Positions 1 through 9,526 of a DNA stretch of 64,000 bases are shown here, in pieces. Under the pieces are notes generated by a model. It saw only the letters and a program-made list of their open reading frames with translations. It had not been told where the DNA came from and searched no databases. The stretch lies in assembly GCF_047948215.1 (NCBI RefSeq), contig NC_134455.1, positions 163,414,575 through 163,478,574 of the forward strand, given 5' to 3'. The number at the start of each line of letters is the position of its first letter. Positions within the stretch are counted from its first letter, which is position 1. This stretch comes from Lycorma delicatula (Eukaryota; Arthropoda; Insecta; Hemiptera; Fulgoridae). A program made the translations under genes and the position numbers.

Positions 1-397
1 TCAAAATATGAAAGATTTTTTTACAGAAGCCTTTCTATTAAGAGTTATGTGTGCAGAGTCCACAATTCAGTCTCATACGATCAAAAGGTTTTTGCAATAT
101 TTTTTACAACCAGTTGAAATAAGAAATATACAAAGATTGATTACTAAGTGGACAAATACAGGGCATGTTTCTAACAGTGTGTGATAACCATATTCTAAAT
201 TAATGCCTACCAGGAATTCAGTCAGTTTAACCAAACCACCAAAATTAACTTAAGCTGAAATTTTTGTGCAGCAACAGTTGCAGTACTAGGCGCTGACAAA
301 AGCTAATTGTAGCTGAATACAAATGGAAATAATCCACCAGCTCACACAGTCCACCATAAGTCGAACATTTGAATGAAATATTCATCTCAGCTAGGAG
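1..397. other. Left-edge sequence, possible transposase relic
   Basis: This is AT-rich sequence with no intact gene. The + strand around 60-183 can be read as a short peptide ending IQRLITKWTNTGHVSNSV before two stops. It faintly resembles the N-terminal helix-turn-helix of DUF4817-type Tc1/mariner transposases, which often end in a similar TGSV/TGNV stretch. No catalytic region follows. Positions 190-397 show nothing recognisable. The resemblance is weak and could be chance. Confidence 0.25.
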
Positions 398-407
398 AGT
401 TGTACTT

Positions 408-744
408 AGCCCACCAGGCTGGTCTAGTAGTTTACTTGTCATTGCAAATCAGCTTATTTTGAAGTCCAGAGTTCTAAGGTTCAAATCCTAATAAAGGCAG
501 TTACTTTTATGTGGATTTGAATCCTTATACGAATTTAATTGAATCTTATATGGATTTGTATCCTGAATCGTGGATACTGGTGTAGTTTGGTTGGGTTTCA
601 ATTAACCATGCATCTCAGGATTGGTCGACCTGAGACTGTACAAGACTACACTTCATTTACATTCATACATATCATCCTCTAAACTAATACCTTACAGTGG
701 TTCCGGAGGTTAAACAGAAGAGAGAGAGGTAAAAGAGTGAGGAT
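408..744 (+). mobile_element. tRNA-derived SINE, family A, copy 1
   Basis: The head is tRNA-like, with an A box (TGGTCTAGTAG) near 421 and a B box (GGTTCAAATCC) near 479. The body ends GGTTCCGGAGGTTAAACAG and is followed by a purine-rich tail. The element is flanked by the 10-bp direct repeat AGTTGTACTT (398-407 and 745-754), which I take as its target-site duplication. Other copies lie at 9217-9510, 41044-41339 and (3' part only) 36576-36690. This copy is more diverged and has an extra stretch in which the segment around GGATTTGAATCC is repeated. It is a RNA polymerase III type retroelement with no coding capacity, and presumably uses a LINE's machinery. Confidence 0.8.
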
Positions 745-776
745 AGTTGTACTTGATAGCTAGGATAGTTTTCACT

Positions 777-823
777 CCTGTTAATGAGTCCAACGCTGCT
801 TTGGTGCCCGTAAATGGGGTTCC
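777..823 (-). repeat. Short dispersed repeat, copy 1
   Basis: On the - strand these 47 bases match 41671-41717 (+) at about 37 of 47 positions, with no gaps. They begin GGAACCCCATTT and end TAACAGG. A short poly-T/poly-A stretch adjoins this copy at 832-846. The element type is unknown. Confidence 0.5.
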
Positions 824-837
824 TTCATCCCCTTTTT

Positions 838-1300
838 TAAAAAAAGGATAGTTGTGATCCCAATTATTTTCCATCACAGTTGAGCATTCCTTCCAATTCT
901 ACACCACATGTGACAATTATTTACCGCACTTCGGTCGCCAATAGTACATGAGATGAGAAAGAGATGGAAAAAGTAACGCATCTTCTACAATGGGTATCAG
1001 TGTATGAGAAAACATTCTCTATTAATTTTTGATGCGAAATTTTGTGCATTAAATTAATTACTTACTTTGATGCATCTTTAGCATCCCGTCGCGGCTTCGC
1101 TCGCGCTGTATGGTTACTTGAGATTCCCATCGTAATCAGGGAGTGTTTAATCGATCATGACTCGCTTCGCTCGCCCTTACCGTCTAGCCAGAGGGCTCTA
1201 CCCCTTGTCCCCGCTACGTTCGTTAAACTCATGCTTATGAGAATAATAATTGAAGACTTCAATTTATCCCTGACGGTAAGTCTATTATTTAAGACTGGGC
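838..1300. other. Unassigned sequence with a CTTCGCTCGC motif
   Basis: No gene is supported here. The motif CTTCGCTCGC occurs near 1094 and a close variant near 1162, in a patch richer in CG than its surroundings. Such strings are common in arthropod repeats, so this is probably transposon-derived. The short ORFs in the patch have no recognisable domain. Confidence 0.35.
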
Positions 1301-1496
1301 GTTGGCGGCCTTAGCCACTGCAGCTTTTCTTCCCACTACACACAGAGCTGCAGAATACCATACACCTTTACACAACAACCTTTTACACTCACACTCGATG
1401 GTGTTGCGACACCTTACGAAACGCAACCGTAGAACCCAGTTGTATTTAGCTGTAGCCTATTTACGCGTGGGCTCTGCAGAGCTGGTCTCGTACCCA

Positions 1497-2329
1497 TGGG
1501 ACCAATATTAGTAATTCCCGAAAAACCCCTATGATGGTTGGTGGTCCATCTGAAAAACCACCACCCGAAGTCATTTGAAAAGACCTCACTCAGCGTTATC
1601 AGATAAGGATGAAAGTTCTGTTGATGAGAACAGTTGATTAGAATTGGTGACGTATCCCGTTCACAGTATAATAAGGTAAGATTTGTTCTGAATACAATCA
1701 AGAAGGTCTCACTTCCTAATAAATAAAGTTATAACAGGCTCAAGTGGCTCTATAAAAAAGTCAGGAAATTGAGGGATGGCACGATACTGGTTGAAACATT
1801 TAGTAACGAGTAGATTCGATCACCCTTGCACCTTACCAACATGGTTGGTAATTAACATAAAAGCTGTACACCACAGATCCATGAATACCAGCCAAGGAGT
1901 AACCTTTCGTCGGGGCCTTTTGGAGGTAAATGTTAGTGAGATTACCGATGAACTTCTTCCGCAAGGTGTTGTTGAGATGAGACATCAGAGCGGAATGGAG
2001 GAATCTTTTATTACACCGGAGAAAATTCCCAATATTTATTCCCTACCATAGGCATTGTCAAAGATATGGCCACACTACTACTTGCTCGAACACTGCAGTA
2101 TGTGATTGATGCGCAAAAGAAGGCTACAATGACTAAATGCTAGGAGAAAAAAAATATGTTAACTGTGGGGGATCACTTTCAGCTCGCTCACGAGGTCGCC
2201 CAACTTTTAACGAGGAGAAGGCAATTCTGAAAATTTGTATCCAGCAGAAGCTATCATTTCCGGCCGCACGAAAAGATTATTAAAAGACGCTAATCTCCTG
2301 CAACCTGGTAAAAACAGATTTCTTTTGCA
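1497..2329 (+). pseudogene. I-group LINE ORF1 (gag-like), 5' part
   Basis: The reading begins near an ATG at 1497 (MGPILVIPEKP) and is broken by stops. Around 1850-2030 it has the HHRSMNTSQGVTFRRGLL stretch and ITDELLPQGVVEMR. This pattern is familiar from I-element ORF1 proteins, upstream of their zinc knuckles. At 2053-2200 a decayed CCHC pair can be followed across frameshifts (CQRYGH, then C..C...GY, then VNCGG). It stops at the R1-like insertion, and the rest of ORF1 resumes at 5018. Confidence 0.6.
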
Positions 2330-2364
2330 GCAGATACCTGCATTCCAACCCCGTAGGAGAAGAA

Positions 2365-3249
2365 ATCCGCCTAGATACGTTTCCGACGATAATCCGCAAT
2401 CAAGACCACGCCGATCAGGATCATCCGCACGTTGTGCGGCTCTCCTGAGCCGGCCCATAGTCCGCTTCATCGCAGTCAATTCGCGAGTCCACCATCCAGC
2501 TACTCTCTCCCGACCCGTGCTTCTGGGAATGGAGCGTACAGCGGCTTCAACTACCACAGCAGAAAAACTGCCAGGTTGTCTAATAGGACCTCATCCAGAC
2601 TTCGAGTAAAAACTCTTAGCCTGGCCGCAAGAATGTTCGAAAACTTGGGCCAATCCGCACGCCTTTGCAGGCAGCGCCCCTGCTGAACAGGAACGTTACC
2701 CCTAAAGACATCGCGCAGTCCAACTACCCAATCAAAAACTATTAGTCGATGATTGCGAAAGCGATCACCGACTATCGACCAATTCAGAATCCTACCGGGG
2801 ATATCCTTGCCAATGGTAACATCAATGTTGGTACCATGAAAGGCCCTCCGCAAACCAACTGCACCGGCGAAGGTAGTTTTCCGGCTACATTGAAAACATC
2901 GAAATGATACTGCGCAATGAAACCGATTAATTCGCCGTGATCCCACTGTGCCAAAGAGCGATTTGGCGTTCGCATCAACTCCTATAAGAATAGGACGACC
3001 CGCTATCAACCTAACAATTCTCTCCCATCATTCCAAATGCTGTTCAGTGGGATCCCTGTACTGAAAGTACGAACTAACTACAACCAGATTCAAACCATTC
3101 ACGGCAAGCTTAACAACGACGTGATGCGCGTCAGAGGCCTGCCGTATGAAGACACTATCTATAGACTTCCTGCACAGCACGGCGGATTTACTATCACCAA
3201 CGTAAAACTTATTCCAGCCTGAAAAACCTGACATATCACCCTTGACCAC
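2365..3249 (-). pseudogene. R1-like LINE copy 1, ORF2 endonuclease and linker
   Basis: These are fragments of an apurinic-type endonuclease. VVVSSYFQYRDPTEQHLE is followed by ILIGVDANAKSL (the GDxNAK-type motif), then GTNIDVTIG and NHRLIVFDW (normally SDHxLI; the usual Asp is Asn here). The linker reads SIPRSTGRERVAGWWTREL, which parallels SIPRSSGRERIASWWNREL in copy 2. Stops and frameshifts break it throughout. No reverse-transcriptase motif follows before the element's 3' end. Confidence 0.65.
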
Positions 3250-3337
3250 ATACGGGTGCTGTAGAAGGAGAACATCGAGGCTCCGTTTTTCAACAACCTC
3301 ACCTAACTCAACTTGGATTGCATAGGCTCACTGGGCG

Positions 3338-4472
3338 TTAAGTTGACCGAACGTAACCATCAAGAGAGTTGAAATACATCTCAACAACTCTCAAGTAGCA
3401 ACCACACTCCTTACTATTGACCGAGTGCCTATTGACTTTTGTGCAACCTTTTACAGTTGATGCAAGACGGAGTCTCCTTCTGCGGACAGTCATCACGCTT
3501 GTGACCCTCCTCGTCACATTGCGCGCAGACCGACACATAATTACAGAACTTGGCCCTATGGCCGAACCTACAACACTTGAAGCACCGCTGCACGTCAAGG
3601 TACTCCTTGACGCGACAGGATGTGAAGTCCAAGAAGATTCGTCCCTCGAACTTCTGGTGGAGACCAGCCCCTAATTCGAAGACTCCGTGATACTGTGGGG
3701 CATTACGTTGCCAGTTTTGAAAACCAACCTACACTGTTCCTTGAATTAAGCCTCGTCAAAATCGGTGTTTTGCTTTCGAATGAGCGACAAAACCTCCTCA
3801 TCAGAGAGACTCTGCTCGATGTTATATACTATGACCCGGGGCCTTCTCAACCGCTTGTAGTCAACGTTGACCTCAAGCTTCTTAACAGCAGGAGACTCCG
3901 TGATGACTCAGACAGTCTCATTATCAGCAACCACTACCAGCCCTTTGCTAGTCTCCTTTGTGTCCCTAACACGAAGCTCCTTTCGGTTACCGTTAAGGAC
4001 AACCTGAAAGTCGTATTTTAGGTCTTTGCTCGTGGTCTTCGAGCCCTCTGCCCTATTTACGAATAACACCTCTGGCTTCTTTGTTACCTTACTGACTTCC
4101 CGCTCCGACTTCAAAACATCAGCGTAACACCTGGGCTGCTCTGGGGCCTGACTAACAACTGTGGGAGCCACTTTGACCTCTTTGGGCTTCGAGGCCAAAG
4201 TTTCGAAATTGTCTGCTAACGCAGACACCGCCTCTCTGATCTTCACCAGCCTTGGAAGTATGGTCTTCCTCGTCCCAATGCTGACGTCGCCGGGAAGAGA
4301 AAAAACTCAAAAAATAGTGCAGATTTTCCTGGACTACTTTAGCCAGCGGGGCAGAACTAACAGGTCTGCCCTCCGATTTCCTGAACTCCTCGACCGCCGG
4401 GATCGGCTTGACCCAGGCGGATGCGCTCGTGTCCATCCCACTTAACTCATCCTCAGAGGAGGTGGACGGCAC
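3338..4472 (-). pseudogene. R1-like LINE copy 1, ORF1 (gag-like)
   Basis: Frameshifted remains of a gag-like protein. A start-like MPSTSSEDELSGMDTS lies at 4472. A middle region around 4100-4020 includes KKPEVLFVNRAEGSK, which is also recognisable in copy 2 near 31500. The C-terminal zinc knuckles are at 3632-3429, with CFKCCRFGHRAKFC, CAQCDEEGHKRDDC and a third CINC. Three spaced Cys/His knuckles are typical of R1- and Jockey-type ORF1 proteins, which coat the element's RNA. Confidence 0.65.
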
Positions 4473-5017
4473 TGGCTCCGGCTTGCGCTTCCGCCTGGAC
4501 TTGCGGACCTCCTGGAAATCTTCAATGGCCGAAGATTCCCTACCTGCAGAACTAACGATATCCTCGCTGTCTATCTACCAGCTAAACTGGGCAAGCCCAC
4601 GTATATGACAACTGCCCACAGCGAGTACGGGCAGCCGGAGATCTTAGATATTCTCTTGTCACTCTATGCACTTCTTCGCCGCTATTGTATCAGCTAGATA
4701 CCGTACTGAAAAGTACAGTACTAACCACAGATTACTGCCCTCGTTCTAAGAAGAACGCGAGTATGACTAAGGGCGAACACTTTACTCGTAACGGGGACTT
4801 ACGACCAATAGTCGTTGCCACCTTATCGCCACGCTGAGGCGAGTGCCCGAACAAATTTTTCCACCTAACACTTCGTATATGGAGAACGACAGGTCTAAAT
4901 TTGTTGCTACTGCTGATAAAGCACTTAATTCAAAAGCCAGTAACTGCAAACAGATAGAGAAACACAAACTCAACGTAACTTTGTCCGCATCAAAGGAGAC
5001 CAAAGTAGCAGATACCT

Positions 5018-5450
5018 ACAGGCAAACCCCCTGAGAATGCGGGTAATTAGCAGTGTGGATCCTGCAGTGAATTGAAATCGAGTGTTCAGGTGTTACCTGC
5101 TCAGCTCGCCTCGCTCACAACCATTATTTCAGAGCCAACAAAGAATATAAGTAAGAAGAAAATTATTATTGTTGGAAAAACCGACAGTGGTTTATCGAAA
5201 ACCGCTTTAGTTTGTACAATACCAAATAAAGTTCCCGCTGCAGCGAACTACCAAGATTTCTTTGAAAGGATCAATCAAAAAATTGTCGCCTGGTACGGTA
5301 TCTACGGCTTCCCAGGGTTCCAAGTCCTCACCACCATCTCGAGATCTCTTCGAAAATATAGAGGTCTCTTCGATAAAGTACCTGCGGAACCAAAGCACTT
5401 CTTAAAAGTTATTAGCAAAAAGAAAAACGAAATTATATTTGATAAATAAT
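5018..5450 (+). pseudogene. I-group LINE ORF1, 3' part
   Basis: This continues ORF1 beyond the R1-like insertion. It is a lysine-rich tail with no domain; 5072-5446 stays open. The following ORF2 starts about 40 bases further on, as in other two-ORF LINEs. Assignment to ORF1 rests on position and on the flanking duplication more than on sequence similarity. Confidence 0.4.
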
Positions 5451-5486
5451 GTGCACGCAGTTTTGTAATACAGGAAAATAGTATTT

Positions 5487-6300
5487 ATGGGTACAAAAAT
5501 TATTCAGTGGTATATTTGCGGCCTCCTTTCTCGCCGTGAAGATTTGCAATTCTTCTAAAGGAAGAAAATCCATTAGTACTGTGCCTGCAGGAGGCTCACC
5601 TCCGTCCCCAGCATGATGTGTCCTTTCGCGGATACGTTTGCGAAAGATGCGACTATCAAACTGTTTTCCTAAAGGAAATAGTGTTGGCCACCCGTGTTCC
5701 GCTGGTAACAAACATCCCTGCAGTCGCAGTAAAAATATTGGCATCATTGAAAATGAATATCTGCAATTTATACCTTCCTCCGCAATCAGTGAAGATGATC
5801 TGTCTAGTCTGTTTTCACAGATTCAATTTTCTTGCCTAATAATTTGGCGATTACCCATCACTACTCTTGGGGCTCAACATCGTGTTCATCCTGAGACATT
5901 ATAGTTATCGACTGAGGTAAAACTTAGATCTTTGCTCATTGAACGATGGATCATGCACATTTGTATCATCTTCATCAGGTAAATTTTCGTATATCGATCT
6001 GTCCTTATGTTTAACAACCCTATTATTTAGTGCGTCTCCAAAAGCTTCTTTGGAAGCGATCAGACCGGTTGTAATCTCAGTTGGTAATAGTGATTTGTCA
6101 GAGTCAGCCATGCAGATGGTGTTTCAGAAAGCGGACTCGATCGAGTACAAGAAACCCTTCGGCCAGTATAAGCGCAGTAGCGCGACCCACCATCTTGCTA
6201 CGTTTACATACCAAATTCTCGATAGAGAATTGTTGTATACTGTGACTGAATTGTTCTGGGCCTTCCGCAACGCGAGGGCTGTTTGCCGTTGAGTATTTTG
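5487..6300 (+). pseudogene. I-group LINE ORF2 endonuclease
   Basis: An ATG at 5487 begins a reading with IIQWYICGLLSRREDLQ. After a frameshift near 5553 it continues NPLVLCLQEAHLRPQHD, where LCLQE carries the catalytic glutamate of the APE fold. Further on, HHYSWGS and NDGSCTFVSSSSGKFSYIDL (near 5942-6000) match the domain's C-terminal half, the second being the stretch before the DHxP box. Several stops break it. The domain would nick target DNA for target-primed reverse transcription. Confidence 0.65.
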
Positions 6301-6449
6301 GTGTGCTAAAAGAAAATTTTGGCTGAATTACGGTGAATCCATTTCTTGTACAACACCATCAACTGTTATATGGAGAAAGTTCGAACCATCTTGGATCAGT
6401 ACATTCACCGCAGCCGATTGCACTGCAAAGCGGCTGAGACCTTGTTACC

Positions 6450-7345
6450 ATGCCAGTTGATATGGCGAGAATATTCCGAAGGTCGTTCAGGGTATTTTCA
6501 CTTACATCGTCGTACTGGCCTGAAGTTCGTGAGATATAAATTGCAGGTAGAAAATATCCCGTTCGTTATCGGAGACTCGCAAAATGAATTAAACATACCC
6601 TTTTCTTATAATGAGCCAAGGTATATCTTGAATAATTCTCGTGACACTTTCCCTGGAAATGATAATATCAGGCTCAGTATATTATCACACCTCCCAGATA
6701 GTGTACTATGACAGCTACTGTATATCTATTATAGAATATTTTCTGACCAGGTGTTTCCAGATTCTTGGTTGGAAGCACTGATGATCCCCGTACTGAAACC
6801 TAGTAAAGATAAAACACGCCCCACATGTTATATTCCTTGGCCAGAACCCTGTGCAAAGTGATGGAACGAATGGTAAACCGTCGTCTAGTGTTGTACCTTG
6901 AGAGAAACACTTTAATTGCCCCAGAACAATACGGTTTCCGCCAGTGTAAATCGTGTATTGATCACATAGTTGCCCTGGAAGCTGCTACTCCAAATGCCTC
7001 TTTATTTTGCCAACGGCTGGTTGCTGATTTTTCGATTTACAAAAGGCGTATGACACGACATGAAGGAGATTCCTCTCCTCCATGCCGTGTCATACACTTT
7101 ATAAATGGGGGTTACAAGGTAATCTTGCATTTATCAGGGGTTTCCTCAATAGTCAATACTTCCGAGTTCGAATTGGAACGATGGTATCTGAAAGTTTTAG
7201 AATGGAAAACGGAGTACCTCAGAAAAGTGTCTTAAGTATTGCTTTGTTTGCCGTAACCATAAATAGTATAACAAACTGCGTGCGAAAACCCGTTATGTGT
7301 TCTTTGTTTATAATACATGATTTTTTCTATTTACGTAGCATGTAG
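6450..7345 (+). pseudogene. I-group LINE ORF2 reverse transcriptase
   Basis: Recognisable motifs in order: SRDTFPGNDNI (fingers; usually PGPDNI), WLEALMIPVLKPSKDKTR, CKVMERMVNRRLVLYLE, LIAPEQYGFRQCKSCIDHIV and RMENGVPQKSVLS (usually GVPQGS). The catalytic F/YVDD box has decayed to FIIHDFF near 7300, and the first palm aspartate motif near 7030 is unrecognisable. The enzyme therefore cannot be active. The succession identifies the I/Jockey side of the non-LTR tree, and the RNase H downstream favours I. Confidence 0.7.
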
Positions 7346-8129
7346 AACGTTAGCTGCAGGTGAGAGGCTGGTTGAAAATAATAACCCGCTTAAAAATCGG
7401 GATTTAAATTTACTGGATTCACGTTTTCCTGGAAAAACTAAGCTTTTCCCGGTTGAAGGACCGTGTTGATCCTCATCGTATTTACATGGTGAACCAGTTG
7501 AGACATGCACGGGGGTTGGATTTTTACCAATGTGCTTATACCAACCACTAACGTGGGTAACGTATTTGAAGGTGCTGAATGTAAAATGTCTAAAAATGTT
7601 AGACATGCTGAGAGTTGTATCTGATACTTGGGGCAATCGATCGTACGTGCACATTGCGCTTCTACCGAGCTCTGGTCCGTTCCCGCTTAGACTATGACTG
7701 TATAGCGTATTCTTAGGCGCGGGCCATCGCTCTAACAGTGCTCGATGCAGTCCATCATTCATTCATCCGGCTTTTCGTTCAAGCCCTGTGGTTAGTCTGC
7801 TGGTGGATAGTGGTGAGCCATCTCTTTGGGTTAGATGGAAGCAAATAATGTGCTAAGATTAAAGTGCAACCTACTCATCCGACCTTTAATGCAATATTCT
7901 CCTGCCAGCCTGTTAATCGATACTAGGAACAGCCGAGATCTACAGCTCCGCTAGGCATCAGGGCTCAGCGCCTTTTCTCAGCTCTAAATATACAATTGCT
8001 TTCAGTCCTTTCTGTTGTTTCTTGTTATTGCCCTTTTAGGCAGCCTTCTCTCATTAATTACTGCTTTGATCTTTGTCGGTATAATAAAAAATAACACGAA
8101 TCCGGTTATTTTACGAAACAAAATTTATA

Positions 8130-8560
8130 ATATAAATAGCCTGAATCCTGATGCTACAGTTTATACGGATGGTTCTAAAAACGTTAATTCTGTGTGTTGT
8201 GGTTGGCAACTGAACATACATGTTCGGCCTCCCCAGCAACGGCAGTATTTTCATTGCTAGCTTTTTGCTATTAGTAACGCCTTAAATATAATTAGCCCAA
8301 CATTTCAACTTGTTTGCTCTGATTCCATGAATGCCTTGCAGGCGATTAGTGACCTGTACCCCAGACACCTTGTTATCTGTGAGAATCATTGTGTTATTTC
8401 GCAAATTTATCACCGTAATGCAACAGTGAGGTTCTGCTGGATCCCCAGCAGAATATTGGAATTTCAGGCAATGAGTGCGCTGATGGTGCGGGAAAGGAGG
8501 CTTGTTTGCAGCCTCTTTTCACCAGTCGCGTTCCTTCGAACGATCTTGTCTGCTTTATAA
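8130..8560 (+). pseudogene. I-group LINE ORF2 RNase H domain
   Basis: DATVYTDGSKNVNSVCCGW (near 8150-8205) contains the first catalytic Asp of RNase H. DSMNALQAISDLYPRH (near 8322-8370) holds the third-strand Asp. VRFCWIPSRILE (near 8429) matches the usual WIPSHxGIxGNExAD segment in altered form. Stops and a frameshift separate the parts. A homologous domain is present in copy 2 (47730-48110). Confidence 0.65.
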
Positions 8561-8689
8561 AGAGGGTGCTTCATGATAAATGGCAAATTGAGTGGAATGC
8601 TAATATTAATATAATAATAGTAATATTCGTCTAATTAAAGACAGTCTCACTCTGGAGCTTCTAATGTAGAATAGGCCACACTAGGCTCA

Positions 8690-8883
8690 CTCATGGGTAT
8701 TTGATGATGCAAACAGATGCAACCCATTGTGCTCGTTGCGACTGCCAACTAACAGTGCACCACATCCTTGTGGATTGTATCTGTTATGCATCATTACGTC
8801 GTAAATTTAAACTAGAAACTAACATGCCATCTTTTCTAGAGGATAATGAAATGAAGTTATCTTATGTTTTACGATTTTTTTAG
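8690..8883 (+). pseudogene. I-group LINE ORF2 C-terminal Cys/His finger
   Basis: This is the end of ORF2. CARCDCQLTVHHILVDC gives the CxxC...H...C finger found after RNase H in such elements, then a charged tail ends at 8881. The region 8884-9200 is AT-rich 3' UTR ending in the GGGCGA...ACCC segment. Confidence 0.6.
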
Positions 8884-9151
8884 GGCCGTCCGTTTTTATT
8901 GAAACATTTGAATTACTGCAGCGTGTTTCAGATATTTATGTCAATTGCCGTAAAGCAGATTGTAATTTTATTGTTTTAATTGAGATATATAGTGTAATTT
9001 ATCTTTGTTTTTATTTCGATTTTAGCATACGCTACAGGTTTTTTTCATTTTAAGATGTATTTTTACGTTGCTTGATTTTAATTTTTAATTGATGTGTAAT
9101 TGTCAATTTTTAACTTGACGTTTAGCTATTTACAACAAATATATTGTGTCC

Positions 9152-9184
9152 GGGCGATGATAACGCGAAAACGTTTTTCACCCT
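9152..9184 (+). repeat. LINE 3'-terminal stem-loop segment, copy 1
   Basis: The sequence starts GGGCGATGATAAC and ends CGTTTTTCACCC. The same block, with a better stem (GGGCGA against TCGCCC), sits at 48635-48666 at the end of the second I-group copy. It is probably the 3' RNA structure that the element's own reverse transcriptase recognises. Confidence 0.5.
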
Positions 9185-9216
9185 GGAAAAAATGTTCAAT
9201 TTATAAAAGATATCCT

Positions 9217-9510
9217 TGCTTTTTCCTGTTTAGCCTCCGGTAACTACCGTTTAGATAATACTTCAGAGGATGAATGAGGATGATATGTATGAGTGTAAAT
9301 GAAGTGTAGTCTTGTACATTCTCAGTTCGACCAATCCTGAGATGTGTGGTTAGTTGAAACCCAACCACCAAAGAACACCGGTATCCACGATCTAGCATTC
9401 AAATCCATGTAAAAATAACTGGCTTTACTAGGACTTGAACGCTGGAACTCTCGGCCTTCCAAATTAGCTGATTTGGGAAGACGCATTCACCACTAGACCA
9501 ACCCGGTGGG
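9217..9510 (-). mobile_element. tRNA-derived SINE, family A, copy 2, with perfect target duplication
   Basis: On the - strand this begins with CCCACCGGGTTGGTCTAGTG (A box inside) and has a B box GCGTTCAAGTCC. The common body runs to CCGGAGGCTAAACAGG and a short A-rich tail. It is flanked by an exact 16-bp duplication, TTATAAAAGATATCCT, at 9201-9216 and 9511-9526. It is visibly close to the copy at 41044-41339, differing at only a few positions, so it is a recent insertion. It landed at the 3' end of the I-group LINE. Confidence 0.9.
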
Positions 9511-9526
9511 TTATAAAAGATATCCT

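Larger units (their letters stand above)
2340..5007 (-). mobile_element. R1-like LINE, copy 1, internally deleted, inserted in an I-group LINE
   Basis: On the - strand this runs from a 5' leader (about 5007-4480) through ORF1 with zinc knuckles and an APE endonuclease to the linker after it. It then jumps straight to a 3'-terminal motif also seen in copy 2 (CCCCGTAGG on the + strand, at 2350). The reverse transcriptase and C-terminal finger are missing. The exact repeat GCAGATACCT at 2330-2339 and 5008-5017 is a plausible target-site duplication, which extends to 12 of 13 bases if one mismatch is allowed. Having both termini with the middle missing indicates a deletion rather than ordinary 5' truncation. 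Clade assignment rests on endonuclease and linker similarity and is tentative. Confidence 0.65.
1300..9200 (+). mobile_element. I-group LINE, copy 1, degenerate, split by an R1-like insertion
   Basis: This is a long non-LTR retrotransposon. In order it has ORF1 (nucleic-acid-binding, CCHC knuckles), then ORF2 with an APE-type endonuclease, reverse transcriptase, RNase H and a terminal Cys/His finger. RNase H in ORF2 is typical of the I group. ORF1 is interrupted by a - strand R1-like element at 2340-5007, with candidate duplicated target GCAGATACCT on both sides. The 3' end carries a GGGCGA...ACCC stem-loop-like segment at 9152-9184, followed by a SINE. Stops and frameshifts occur in every domain, so it is dead. 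The 5' limit near 1300 is a guess; the 3' limit is better supported. Confidence 0.7.

Noticed and set aside
2235..2686. Two + strand open frames opposite the R1-like endonuclease
   Set aside because: They are mirror frames of - strand coding remains and have no domain of their own.
9420..9510. A tRNA gene on the - strand
   Set aside because: A and B boxes are present, but the cloverleaf is interrupted and the segment is the head of a SINE with target duplications.
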